A stretch of DNA of 64,000 bases from Serpens sp035497915 (GTDB lineage: Bacteria > Pseudomonadota > Gammaproteobacteria > Pseudomonadales > Pseudomonadaceae). The position numbers and the translations under genes were made by a program. The notes under the pieces are model-generated. The model saw nothing but the letters and a program-made list of their open reading frames with translations. It ran no database searches and was not told where the DNA came from. Where the stretch lies: positions 1 through 64,000 of the forward strand of contig NZ_DATJCS010000054.1 in the NCBI RefSeq assembly GCF_035497915.1. The letters are read 5' to 3'. Positions within the stretch are counted from its first letter, which is position 1, and the number at the start of each line of letters is the position of its first letter. This document shows, piece after piece, positions 33,053-41,290 of the stretch.

Positions 33053-34866
33053 CAGGCCCGCCGCCGGCGCCAGAACCACAGGCCCAGCGCGCCGAGCGTC
33101 AGCAGCAGCGGCACCAGGGCGATGTTGACGAACTTCAGCGTCCGTCCCAGCGCCTCGATGTCGGCATTGAGCCGATAGTTCACCTCGCGCAGTTCCTTGC
33201 GAATACGCAGCTTCTCGTCGAGGAAGCGGCGCACCGCCGACTCCTGTTCGGCGTTCAGCTCGTCATCCGCGCCGCGCTGCAGTTGCGCCAGTTGGCGCTC
33301 GGTGTCCGCCAGCCGCTGCTGCAGCCGCTGCTCCTGCTCCAGGAAGCGGGTTTCCGCCTGCCGTTGCAGCGCCTGCACCACCTCGAACGGACGCTGGTAA
33401 CGGCCCCGCGAGCGCACGCTGATCAGCGCCGGCGAGCCGGCCAGGTTGTCCAGCGCATTGATGACGAAACCGGCGTTGTCAGCGAACGGCTGCGGCACAC
33501 GCTGACCGAAGAACTGCTGCACCTGCACCCACAGGTGATCGCTGAGCAGATCGGTGTCGGCGACCAGGATCAGGTCGATGCGCTCGGCTGCCTTCAACCC
33601 ATCCTGGCGGCCCTCGATGCCGTCCGGATAGGCAGAGCGCGCCGGTCCGTCGATGCGCGCGGCCAGCACCTTGCGCTGGCCATCCGGGCGCAGGTCACGC
33701 AGCAGCTCCTCGGGATTGCCGAGCATGCCCAGGCGTTTGGCGTCCACCGGCATGCTCAGCGGCGAGCTGCGCAGCAGCGGCGTGAAGCGGGTGGTGGCCT
33801 CCGCCAGCGGTTCGAGCAGACCGGCGCTGGCCAGGTTGAGCACTTCCAGATCGGCGCTGACCACGTCGTCCTGGTCGAGCGCCTCGGCCGGCAGGCTCAC
33901 CCAGGCCGGATGGCGCACCGCGCGACCGCCACCCATGCCGACGCTCATGCCGTAACCGGCATCGGCCAGCACCTGATCGGGCAACAGGCGCACGCCCCAG
34001 GCGGCCAGCAGTGGATCGAGACGGGAGGCGCGCTCGATGTCCTCGCCGGGGAAGCCGCTGCCGGTATCGGCCTCACTGTAGGGATCGACGAAGGCCAGCA
34101 GCTTGCCACCGCGCAGCACGAACTGGTCGATGGCATACAGTGTCTGCTGCGGCAGCTGCTTGGGATGCACCAGCATCAGCACCGAGACATGCGCCGGAAT
34201 CTCCTCGGTGGCGCTGTCCAGGCGTTCGAGGCGAAACAGCTGGCGAATCTCCTCCATGACCATCCAGGGCGCGGTGGGCTGGCGGGCCAGCATGTCGAAG
34301 CCGCCATTGAGCGGCAGCCCGGACAGCACGCCGACCACCGGCAGCTCACGCTGCACCAGGCCGTTGATCAGCCGGCTGATCTCGTATTCGAGAAACTCTT
34401 CGCGATCCAGCGCGAAGAACGGGATGACCTGCCGATCGCCCCGCGCATTGCTGGCCACCAGCCCGAAATACACCTGCTCGCCGCCGGCGTTCAGCGGCAC
34501 CGCCTGCAGGCCGGCCTCGGCGGCCTGGTCCTCCTGTTCGGAGAAGGCCTCGGGATCGATCAGCTGCAGGTTCAGCTTGCCATCGGCGGCGCGCACGTAG
34601 GTGCGCAGCAGCTCCTCGACGCGCCGCGCCTGGTTGCGCAACGCCGGCAGCTCGCCGGTGGCCTGGTCGGAAAAGAACAGGCGCAGGGTCAGCGGCTCGT
34701 CGAGCGAGTCGAGGATCTGCCGGGTGCCCGGCGACAGGGTGTAGAGCTTCTGCTCGGTCAGATCCAGGCGCGCGCCGCTCAGCAGTGCGCCGGACAGTCC
34801 GTTGAAGAGCAGGAAGGCCACGGCGATGAGCAGCAGCCCGAGTCCGGAATACAGGATGCGTTTCAT
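33052..34866 (-). CDS. GldG-family membrane protein of an ABC system
   Basis: 604 residues. TM1 near 5-25 and a C-terminal TM (about 580-600, VPLLLTLGALGLWFWRRRRA) enclose a large periplasmic region. It begins ARLDLTEQKLYTLSPGTRQIL, the classic GldG/DUF7088 motif, followed by a glutamine amidotransferase-like fold region. Coiled-coil sequence about residues 500-570 (RQAETRFLEQEQRL...). In gliding bacteria GldG works with GldF and GldA; here in a non-gliding lineage the substrate is unknown. It is 3 bases from the permease gene. Confidence 0.8.
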   Translation of the reverse strand: MKRILYSGLGLLLIAVAFLLFNGLSGALLSGARLDLTEQKLYTLSPGTRQILDSLDEPLTLRLFFSDQATGELPALRNQARRVEELLRTYVRAADGKLNLQLIDPEAFSEQEDQAAEAGLQAVPLNAGGEQVYFGLVASNARGDRQVIPFFALDREEFLEYEISRLINGLVQRELPVVGVLSGLPLNGGFDMLARQPTAPWMVMEEIRQLFRLERLDSATEEIPAHVSVLMLVHPKQLPQQTLYAIDQFVLRGGKLLAFVDPYSEADTGSGFPGEDIERASRLDPLLAAWGVRLLPDQVLADAGYGMSVGMGGGRAVRHPAWVSLPAEALDQDDVVSADLEVLNLASAGLLEPLAEATTRFTPLLRSSPLSMPVDAKRLGMLGNPEELLRDLRPDGQRKVLAARIDGPARSAYPDGIEGRQDGLKAAERIDLILVADTDLLSDHLWVQVQQFFGQRVPQPFADNAGFVINALDNLAGSPALISVRSRGRYQRPFEVVQALQRQAETRFLEQEQRLQQRLADTERQLAQLQRGADDELNAEQESAVRRFLDEKLRIRKELREVNYRLNADIEALGRTLKFVNIALVPLLLTLGALGLWFWRRRRA

Positions 34867-34869
34867 GGG

Positions 34870-35604
34870 TCAGTCCGCCTTCTTCAGATCGATCACCACC
34901 GCCGTGGCGGCCAGCCAGGCGGCGATGAAGCTGAGGAAATACAGCAGGTCGCGCAGGTCGATCACGCCCTTGCTGATTGCGTCGAAGCGCACCAGGAAGC
35001 TCAGCGAGGCCACCGCGTCGACCAGCCCCTGCGGCGCCCAGGCGCTGAACAGGTCGAGCACCATCGGAAAGCCGCTGACGATGAACAGGAAGCAGACGCT
35101 GACCGCAAGGATGAAGGCGATCACCTGATTGCGCGCCAGCGCCGACATGCAGCCGCCCACCGCCAGGTAGCTACCGGCCAGCAGCCAGCTGCCCAGGTAG
35201 CCGGTGAGGATGGCGCCGTTATCCGGCTCGCCCAGGTAGTTGACGGTCAGCACCATCGGGAAGGTCAGCAGCAGCGCCAGCCCGGCGAACACCCAGGCGG
35301 CGAGGAACTTGCCGGCCACCGCCTCGGCGCGGCGGATCGGCAGGGTCATCAGCAGCTCGATGGTGCCGGACTTGCGCTCCTCGGCCCACAGGCGCATGGC
35401 GACGGCCGGCACCAGGAACAGGTACAGCCACGGGTGGAAGCCGAAGAACACACCCAGGTCGGCCTGGTTGCGCTCGTAGAAGCCCCCCAGGTAGAAGGTG
35501 AACACCCCGGACAGCACCAGGAAGATCACCAGGAACACGTAGGCCAGCGGCGTGGCGAAGTAGCTCGCCAACTCGCGGCGGAAGATCACCGACAACTGCC
35601 TCAT
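34870..35604 (-). CDS. ABC-2 type permease (GldF-like)
   Basis: 244 residues with about six membrane helices. The MRQLSVIFRRELASYFATP start and EERKSGTIELLMTLPI motif are typical of ABC-2/GldF permeases. I chose the ATG at 35604 since the frame reaching 35934 lies inside the ATPase gene. It overlaps the ATPase stop by 4 bp. Confidence 0.9.
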   Translation of the reverse strand: MRQLSVIFRRELASYFATPLAYVFLVIFLVLSGVFTFYLGGFYERNQADLGVFFGFHPWLYLFLVPAVAMRLWAEERKSGTIELLMTLPIRRAEAVAGKFLAAWVFAGLALLLTFPMVLTVNYLGEPDNGAILTGYLGSWLLAGSYLAVGGCMSALARNQVIAFILAVSVCFLFIVSGFPMVLDLFSAWAPQGLVDAVASLSFLVRFDAISKGVIDLRDLLYFLSFIAAWLAATAVVIDLKKAD

Positions 35605-36524
35605 GCCGCTTCTCCCCGGGTCAGGTTGCGGAACACCTCGTCCAGCCGGCCGCGCTCGACGTCCAGCTCGCGCACCGTCCAGCCGCGCTGGCGGATCAGT
35701 TCGCTGACCTGCGGGTAGATCACCTGCCCCGGCTCGGCCAGCAGCGTCAGGCTGTGCTCGTGGGCGTTGCGCTCGACGCCCGCCACGCCGGGCAGGGCGC
35801 GCAACGCCTCGGCGTCCAGTGCCGCGTCGCTGACCAGCGTCACCGCCTGGTGGTAACGGGAGCGGCGCTCCAGCTCCAGCGGCGTGCCATCCGCCACCAG
35901 CCGGCCGTTGGCGATGACCACCGCGCGGGAGCACAGGGCGCCGACCTCTTCGAGGATGTGGGTGGAAATGATGACGATCTTGTCCGCGGCCAGCCCGCGG
36001 ATCAGCTCGCGCACCTGGTGCTTCTGATTGGGGTCCAGGCCATCGGTGGGCTCGTCGAGGATCAGCACCTGCGGATCGTGCAGGATCGCCTGGGCCAGGC
36101 CGACGCGGCGCTTGAAGCCCTTGGACAGAGTGTCGATGGTCTGCCCCAGCACCTCGCCCAGTTCCAGCTGTTCGACCACGCGGGCCACGCGGCGGCGTTT
36201 TTCCTCGCCCCGATTGCCGCGCACCTCGGCGATGAAGTTCAGGAACGCACCGACGCGCATGTCCTCGTAACAGGGCGCGCCTTCGGGCAGGTAGCCGATC
36301 AGCCGCTGGGCCTGACGGGCGTGGGTGCGGATGTCGAAGCCCTGGATCAGGGCGGTGCCCGAGCTGGGCGCCAGGAAGCCGGTAAGCATCTTCATGGTGG
36401 TGGACTTGCCGGCGCCGTTCGGTCCGAGGAAGCCCAGCACTTCGCCGGGGTGGATGCTCAGCGACAGGTCGTCGACCGCCGTGTGGCGGGCGAATCGTTT
36501 GGTCAGGTTGCGCAGTTCGATCAT
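35601..36524 (-). CDS. ABC transporter ATPase (GldA-like)
   Basis: 307 residues, cytoplasmic ATPase. Walker A GPNGAGKSTT near residue 35, signature LSKGFKRRVGLAQ, Walker B LILDEPTDGLDP, and a C-terminal extension typical of ABC-2 exporters. First gene of the four-gene operon ATPase-permease-GldG-DUF4340. Start MIELRNLTKRF at 36524; a longer frame to 36587 is not needed. Confidence 0.92.
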   Translation of the reverse strand: MIELRNLTKRFARHTAVDDLSLSIHPGEVLGFLGPNGAGKSTTMKMLTGFLAPSSGTALIQGFDIRTHARQAQRLIGYLPEGAPCYEDMRVGAFLNFIAEVRGNRGEEKRRRVARVVEQLELGEVLGQTIDTLSKGFKRRVGLAQAILHDPQVLILDEPTDGLDPNQKHQVRELIRGLAADKIVIISTHILEEVGALCSRAVVIANGRLVADGTPLELERRSRYHQAVTLVSDAALDAEALRALPGVAGVERNAHEHSLTLLAEPGQVIYPQVSELIRQRGWTVRELDVERGRLDEVFRNLTRGEAA

Positions 36525-36681
36525 GGCCTTGTTATCCGTGCCTGCAAACGCCGGCGGACTATAGAAGCAGCCCGGCGGCACTGGCAAGACGCCAGCGGCC
36601 AGCGCACAAGGCGTTCAAGGCCATGTGTTGCCGCGTTTTGCGCTTTTCCACCGCCCTGCCATGGGGCACACTAGCGCCTCC

Positions 36682-36695
36682 CGAGCAATTGCTCG
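36682..36695. promoter_or_regulatory. Perfect 14-bp palindrome upstream of plsB
   Basis: CGAGCAATTGCTCG lies 18 bases before the plsB start, in the 189-base divergent space between the ABC operon and plsB. It is a candidate operator; no known regulator is assigned. Confidence 0.4.
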
Positions 36696-36713
36696 TTTGA
36701 CTCGAACGCTCGT

Positions 36714-39206
36714 ATGACCCGCTTCCCCTTTAGCCGCCTGCTAGTCGGCAGCCTGCGCCGCCTGCTGTATCTGTGGGTGCGCTCCGAGACCATCGGCCAA
36801 TCCGCCATGTCGCTGGATCTCGATCGCAGCAAACCGGTTTTCTATGTGTTGCAGACGCCATCCCTGAGCGACCTGATGGTGGTCGAGCAGGAATGTCTGA
36901 AAAACGCCCTGCCCCGTCCGCTGGCCCAGGTGTCCATGGAAGGTCATCAGGAACCGGAAGCCTGCTTCTTCCTCGACGCGCCGTCGCGCTGGCTCGGCCG
37001 ACGCAGCAAGCCGGTGATCGCACCGACGCTGACCCGCCTGGTCACTCTGGTCAGCCAGAACGCCCTGGCCGAGGCGCAGATCGTGCCGGTCAGCGTTTAC
37101 TGGGGTCAGTCACCGGCCCGGGAAACCAGCCCGTGGAAGCTGCTGTTCGCCGACAGCTGGGCGGTCACCGGGCGGCTACGCAAGCTGCTGACCATCCTGT
37201 TCCTCGGCCGCAAGACCCGCGTGCAGTTCTCCACGCCCATCCAGCTGCGTGAACTGGTCAGCCAGGGCAAGGGCGCCGAGCGCACCCAGCGCATGGCCCA
37301 CCGCATCCTGCGCGTGCATTTCCGTACCCAGAAGGCCGCGGTCATCGGCCCGGACGTCTCGCACCGGCGCAACCTGGTCAAGGGACTGGTGCATGCCCCG
37401 CTGGTACGCGAAGCGATTGCCGCCGAGGCCGAACGCGACGGCCTCAGCCTGGAGAAGGCCGAAGCCCGTGCGCTGCGCTACGGCAACGAGATCGCCTCGG
37501 ACTACGCCTACACGGCGATCCGCTTCCTGGAACTGGTGCTGACCTGGTTCTGGAACAAGATCTACGACGGCGTGCAGGTCAACAACGTGGAAGGCGTGAA
37601 GACCATCGCCCACGGCCACGAGATCATCTATGTGCCTTGCCACCGCAGCCACATCGACTACCTGCTGCTGTCCTACCTGCTGTTCAGGAACGGCCTGAGC
37701 ACGCCGCACATCGCCGCCGGCATCAACCTCAATATGCCGGTGATCGGCGGCCTGCTGCGCCGCGGCGGCGCCTTCTTCATGCGCCGCACCTTCAAGGGCA
37801 ACCCGCTGTACACGGCGGTGTTCAACGAATACCTGCACACCCTGTTCAACCGCGGTTTCCCGGTGGAGTACTTCGTCGAGGGCGGCCGCTCGCGCACCGG
37901 GCGCACCCTGCAACCGAAGACCGGCATGCTGGCCATCACCCTGCGCAGCTTCCTACGCTCGAACCGCCTGCCGATCGCCTTCGTTCCGGTGTACATCGGC
38001 TACGAGCGCGTGCTGGAGGGGCGCACCTACCTGGGTGAGCTGCGTGGCGCGGCGAAGAAGAAGGAATCCGTCGGCGACCTGTTCCGCGTGCTCGGCGCGC
38101 TGCGCCAGCGCTTCGGCCAGGTCTCGGTGAACTTCGGCGAGCCGATCCGGCTGGCCAGCTTCCTCGACCGGCAACAACCGGACTGGCGGCAGAACAGCGG
38201 TGGACCGGACTACCGTCCCGAGTGGCTGAACGCCGTGACCAACCGCCTGGGCACCGAGGTGGCGCGTCATATCAACGAGGCGGCGGCGATCAACCCGGTC
38301 AACCTGGTGGCCATGGTCATGCTCTCCACCAGCAAGCTGGCCATTGACCGCGCCGGCCTGGCCAGCGTGCTGGAGGCCTACCAGACGCTGCTGCGCCGGG
38401 TGCCCTACTCACCGCACACCACCGTGCCGCAAGGCAACGGCGAGACGCTGATCCAGCATGTGCTGGACATGGAGCTGATCGACAGCCAGCGCGATTCGCT
38501 GGGCGAGATCATCTACCTGAACGAACAGCACGCGGTGCTGATGACCTACTACCGCAACAACGTGTTGCACATCTTCGCCCTGCCCGCCCTGCTGGCCAGC
38601 TTCTTCCAGAACAGCGGGCGCATCAGTCGCGAGCAGATCCTGCGCTACACCCGCGCGCAGTATCCGTATCTGCAGGCGGAGCTGTTCATCCGTTTCGACG
38701 CCGAAGAGCTGGAAGCGGCCGTCGACCAGTGGCTGGACGCGTTCGTCGACATGCAGCTGCTGCGCCGCGAGGACGACGTGTTCATCCGCCCGGCGCCAAG
38801 TTCCGGGCAGTTCGTGCTGCTCACCCTGCTGTCGCGCTCCATCGTGCAGACCCTGCAGCGCTTCTACATGACCATCGCGTTGATCCTCGACCACCCGCAG
38901 CAGTCGCTGACGGCCGAGGAACTGGAAAGCCTGTGCTCGGTGATGGCCCAGCGCCTGTCGATCCTGCATGGCCTAAATGCGCCGGAGTTCTTCGACAAGA
39001 CGCTGTTCCGCCACTTCATCGCCACGCTGCTGGAACAGGGCGTGCTGCGCACCGACGCCGAAGGCAAGCTCAGCCACCATCCCAAGCTGGGCGAACTGGT
39101 GGAAAGCGTGGCCAAGCGCATGCTGCCGGCTGAAGTGCGCCTGTCGATTCGCCAGGTCACCCTGGATCGGCAGCGCAGTCCGCAGCCGGACAATGTCGAG
39201 CCATAA
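36714..39206 (+). CDS. plsB: Glycerol-3-phosphate 1-O-acyltransferase
   Basis: The first acylation step of phospholipid synthesis, at the inner membrane. 830 aa. Acyltransferase motif I HRSHIDYLLLSYLL near residue 306, motif III VEYFVEGGRSRTGRT and motif IV FVPVYIGYERVLEG are in the right order. Normal size for the PlsB class. ATG at 36714; the ribosome-binding site is weak. Confidence 0.96.
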   Translation: MTRFPFSRLLVGSLRRLLYLWVRSETIGQSAMSLDLDRSKPVFYVLQTPSLSDLMVVEQECLKNALPRPLAQVSMEGHQEPEACFFLDAPSRWLGRRSKPVIAPTLTRLVTLVSQNALAEAQIVPVSVYWGQSPARETSPWKLLFADSWAVTGRLRKLLTILFLGRKTRVQFSTPIQLRELVSQGKGAERTQRMAHRILRVHFRTQKAAVIGPDVSHRRNLVKGLVHAPLVREAIAAEAERDGLSLEKAEARALRYGNEIASDYAYTAIRFLELVLTWFWNKIYDGVQVNNVEGVKTIAHGHEIIYVPCHRSHIDYLLLSYLLFRNGLSTPHIAAGINLNMPVIGGLLRRGGAFFMRRTFKGNPLYTAVFNEYLHTLFNRGFPVEYFVEGGRSRTGRTLQPKTGMLAITLRSFLRSNRLPIAFVPVYIGYERVLEGRTYLGELRGAAKKKESVGDLFRVLGALRQRFGQVSVNFGEPIRLASFLDRQQPDWRQNSGGPDYRPEWLNAVTNRLGTEVARHINEAAAINPVNLVAMVMLSTSKLAIDRAGLASVLEAYQTLLRRVPYSPHTTVPQGNGETLIQHVLDMELIDSQRDSLGEIIYLNEQHAVLMTYYRNNVLHIFALPALLASFFQNSGRISREQILRYTRAQYPYLQAELFIRFDAEELEAAVDQWLDAFVDMQLLRREDDVFIRPAPSSGQFVLLTLLSRSIVQTLQRFYMTIALILDHPQQSLTAEELESLCSVMAQRLSILHGLNAPEFFDKTLFRHFIATLLEQGVLRTDAEGKLSHHPKLGELVESVAKRMLPAEVRLSIRQVTLDRQRSPQPDNVEP

Positions 39207-39214
39207 CCCAACCT

Positions 39215-39239
39215 CCCCTCTCCCTCGATGGGAGAGGGG
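39215..39239. terminator. Hairpin after plsB
   Basis: CCCCTCTCCC pairs with GGGAGAGGGG, a perfect 10-bp stem around TCGAT. No clear T run follows. The sequence resembles a widespread intergenic CCTCTCCC repeat and may be a repeat rather than a true terminator. Confidence 0.5.
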
Positions 39240-39274
39240 TCAGGGGGAGAGGGTGGACAGGCACCGAGCCCCCT

Positions 39275-39856
39275 TCACAGCGGTAACTTCCCCTGCTCGC
39301 CCCGCCGCCGCGCCGCCTCGTTGAGCAGGTGACCCTCGCCCTCGCGGTAGCTCAAGCGGCCTTCGTGCAGCCGGGCCGGCGCGGTGTACGGGTGTTCGAT
39401 GGGCGGCTTGTCGTCGAGGATATGCAGCACCTGGAAACCCCGTAGCTGCAGCACATCCGCGACCAGCGAACGGTGGCAGCGCCACCAGAGCACCTCGGCG
39501 CACATCAGGACGGTGCGCTTGCGCGCCACCAGCGCCAGCAGGCGTGCCAGACCGGCGGCGAACTCATCACTGGCCAGGTGATCCGCGTAGCCGCGAAACG
39601 CGCTGTTGCGCCAGGCATCGTTGGGCGAGTCCGCCAGCGGCCGGCGCCGGCCGCCCAGCTCGCCGAACCACTGATACTCGATGCCGCGCTCGGCCAAGCG
39701 CTGCGCCAGCGCCTCGGCACCGAACTGCGGCCAGCGCCGCGAGCCGGGAAAGCGCCGCACATCGGCCAGCGCTTCGATGCCGTGCCGTTCCAGCAGGGCC
39801 AGAAAGCGCTCCACCGGCAGGTTGGAATGACCGATGGTCCACACGCGGGCCGGCAT
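39275..39856 (-). CDS. DUF488 family protein
   Basis: 193 residues, all in the DUF488 domain: start VWTIGHSNLPVERFLALL, ADVRRFPGSRRWPQF and the cysteine-bearing LMCAEVLWWRCHRSL. Function unknown; a nucleotide- or metal-linked role has been suggested. The frame to 40087 was rejected because it runs through the preceding gene. It overlaps the DUF2945 gene stop by 4 bp. Confidence 0.88.
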   Translation of the reverse strand: MPARVWTIGHSNLPVERFLALLERHGIEALADVRRFPGSRRWPQFGAEALAQRLAERGIEYQWFGELGGRRRPLADSPNDAWRNSAFRGYADHLASDEFAAGLARLLALVARKRTVLMCAEVLWWRCHRSLVADVLQLRGFQVLHILDDKPPIEHPYTAPARLHEGRLSYREGEGHLLNEAARRRGEQGKLPL

Positions 39857-40071
39857 CAGTCGTCGAGCCGGGTCAGCGCAGCTTCCTTGTGCATGGCGAT
39901 GTGCTCGGTCTTGTCGCTCTGGATCTCGTACTGCGGACTGTCCGCGCTGGCATGGCGGGGATGGCCCTTGTACTCGGTGTCGCGGGTATGCACGCGGGTG
40001 ATCCGCCCGCTCACCCGGCCGGCTTCGGAGTTCCAGCTGACGTGGTCGCCGATCTTGAATCGGGGTGGCAT
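39856..40071 (-). CDS. DUF2945/HVA1 family small protein
   Basis: 71 residues with the start MPPRFKIGDHVSWNSEAGRV, RITRVHTRDTEYKG and PQYEIQSDKTEHIAMHK, as in the HVA1/Tudor-like DUF2945 family. A small cytoplasmic protein of unknown function. Translationally coupled (ATGA) to the DUF488 gene, which suggests a shared role. Confidence 0.85.
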   Translation of the reverse strand: MPPRFKIGDHVSWNSEAGRVSGRITRVHTRDTEYKGHPRHASADSPQYEIQSDKTEHIAMHKEAALTRLDD

Positions 40072-40203
40072 GGCTCTCTCCTCCCATTGGCTGCTCGGTG
40101 GGAAATCGCTGCGCGAGGGGGCTCTCGCTCTGGTGCCGACGGGTTGGGGGCCAACGTGAACGTTGCCCACCCTACGACCCGCCATCCGCCTCGAAGTTGA
40201 GCC

Positions 40204-41043
40204 TCAGCGCTTGGCGGCCCGGGCGCGCAGCACCAGCGCCACGCCGCCCAGCACCGCCACGGAGACCAGCGCCAGGCGCGGCGTGAAGGGTTCGGTGAGC
40301 AGCAGGCTGCCGCCCAGCGCGGCGAGAATCGGCACGCTGAGCTGCACGGTGCCGGCCTGTACGGCGGTCAGCCCGCGCAGCGCGCTGTACCAGATGGCGT
40401 AGCAGATGCCCGAAGCCAGGGCGCCGGACAGCACGGCATAGAACAGACCCATGGCCTCCCAGCGCGCATCGGCCAGCAGCACGCCGCTGAGCAGCAGCGC
40501 CAGCGGCGTGGCGCGCAGGAAATTGCCGGCGGTGGCCGCCAGCGGATCGCCCGCCGCCTGCCCGCGCAGCGAATACAGCGCCCAGGCCAGGCCGGAGCCC
40601 AGCATCAGCAGCGCCGCCAGCGGATCGGGCGAGGTGGCGCCGGGCAACAGCAGCACCAGCAGACCGCCGATCACCAGCACCAGCCCCGCCGTCTGCCAGC
40701 GGCCGAGACGCTCGCCGCGCCGCCAGGCGGCCGCCAGCATGCCGAGCTGCACGGCGCCGAACAGCAGCAACGCGCCAGTGGCGGTATCCAGCTGCACATA
40801 GGCGAAGGAGAAGGCGGCGGCGTAGACGAACAGCGCCAGCGCCGATCGCCAGTTGCCCTCGGGACGCCGCCGGCCGGCGCTGACCAGCAGCCAGAGCACC
40901 AGCGCGCCGGAGAGCAGGCGCACGCTGGTGAAGGTGGCGGCATCCAGCGCGCCGCTCTTCAGCGCCACCCGACAGAGCAGGGAATTGCCGGCGAAACCGA
41001 GCATGGCCAGCAGGGTGAGCAGCAGGATACGGGGCGCGGGCAT
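40204..41043 (-). CDS. EamA/DMT family transporter
   Basis: 279 residues with ten hydrophobic helices in two EamA repeats (about 5-135 and 145-275). Drug/metabolite transporters of this type export amino acids or metabolites; the substrate here is not evident. Start MPAPRILLLTLLAMLGFAGN at 41043; the longer frame starts in the REP region and was rejected. Confidence 0.88.
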   Translation of the reverse strand: MPAPRILLLTLLAMLGFAGNSLLCRVALKSGALDAATFTSVRLLSGALVLWLLVSAGRRRPEGNWRSALALFVYAAAFSFAYVQLDTATGALLLFGAVQLGMLAAAWRRGERLGRWQTAGLVLVIGGLLVLLLPGATSPDPLAALLMLGSGLAWALYSLRGQAAGDPLAATAGNFLRATPLALLLSGVLLADARWEAMGLFYAVLSGALASGICYAIWYSALRGLTAVQAGTVQLSVPILAALGGSLLLTEPFTPRLALVSVAVLGGVALVLRARAAKR

Positions 41044-41122
41044 GAGGACTCCTGTCGTTGGGCAGTCATGGTACATGGCCATCGCGCGTTTTGCGTTGGA
41101 GGGGCGGCGGGCACGCAACTTT

Positions 41123-41258
41123 GCAGGGCCGGCTTTACGCCGGCCAGCGGCGTGCCGGTTGCGCCCGGCGCAGGGTCTTAGCCGCGTCGGCCGGGATAAA
41201 CCCGGCCCCACAGAGTGTTCGCCCAGAGCACCCTTGTGGGGCCGGCCTTACACCGGCC
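41123..41258. repeat. REP/BIME-like palindromes, three cores
   Basis: GGGCCGGCTTTACGCCGGCC near 41127, GGCCGGGATAAACCCGGCC near 41189 and TGTGGGGCCGGCCTTACACC near 41235. Lies between the EamA gene start and the mexK stop. Confidence 0.9.
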
Positions 41259-41290
41259 GTCGTTCCCACAAAGGGCCGGCGGCGCCGCGC

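Noticed and set aside
32803..35718. Plus-strand frame of 971 codons across the GldG operon
   Set aside because: Glutamine- and alanine-rich shadow frame; no start signal or domain.
39857..40087. N-terminal extension of the DUF488 frame
   Set aside because: It runs through the DUF2945 gene in another frame and adds arginine-rich sequence unlike the family.
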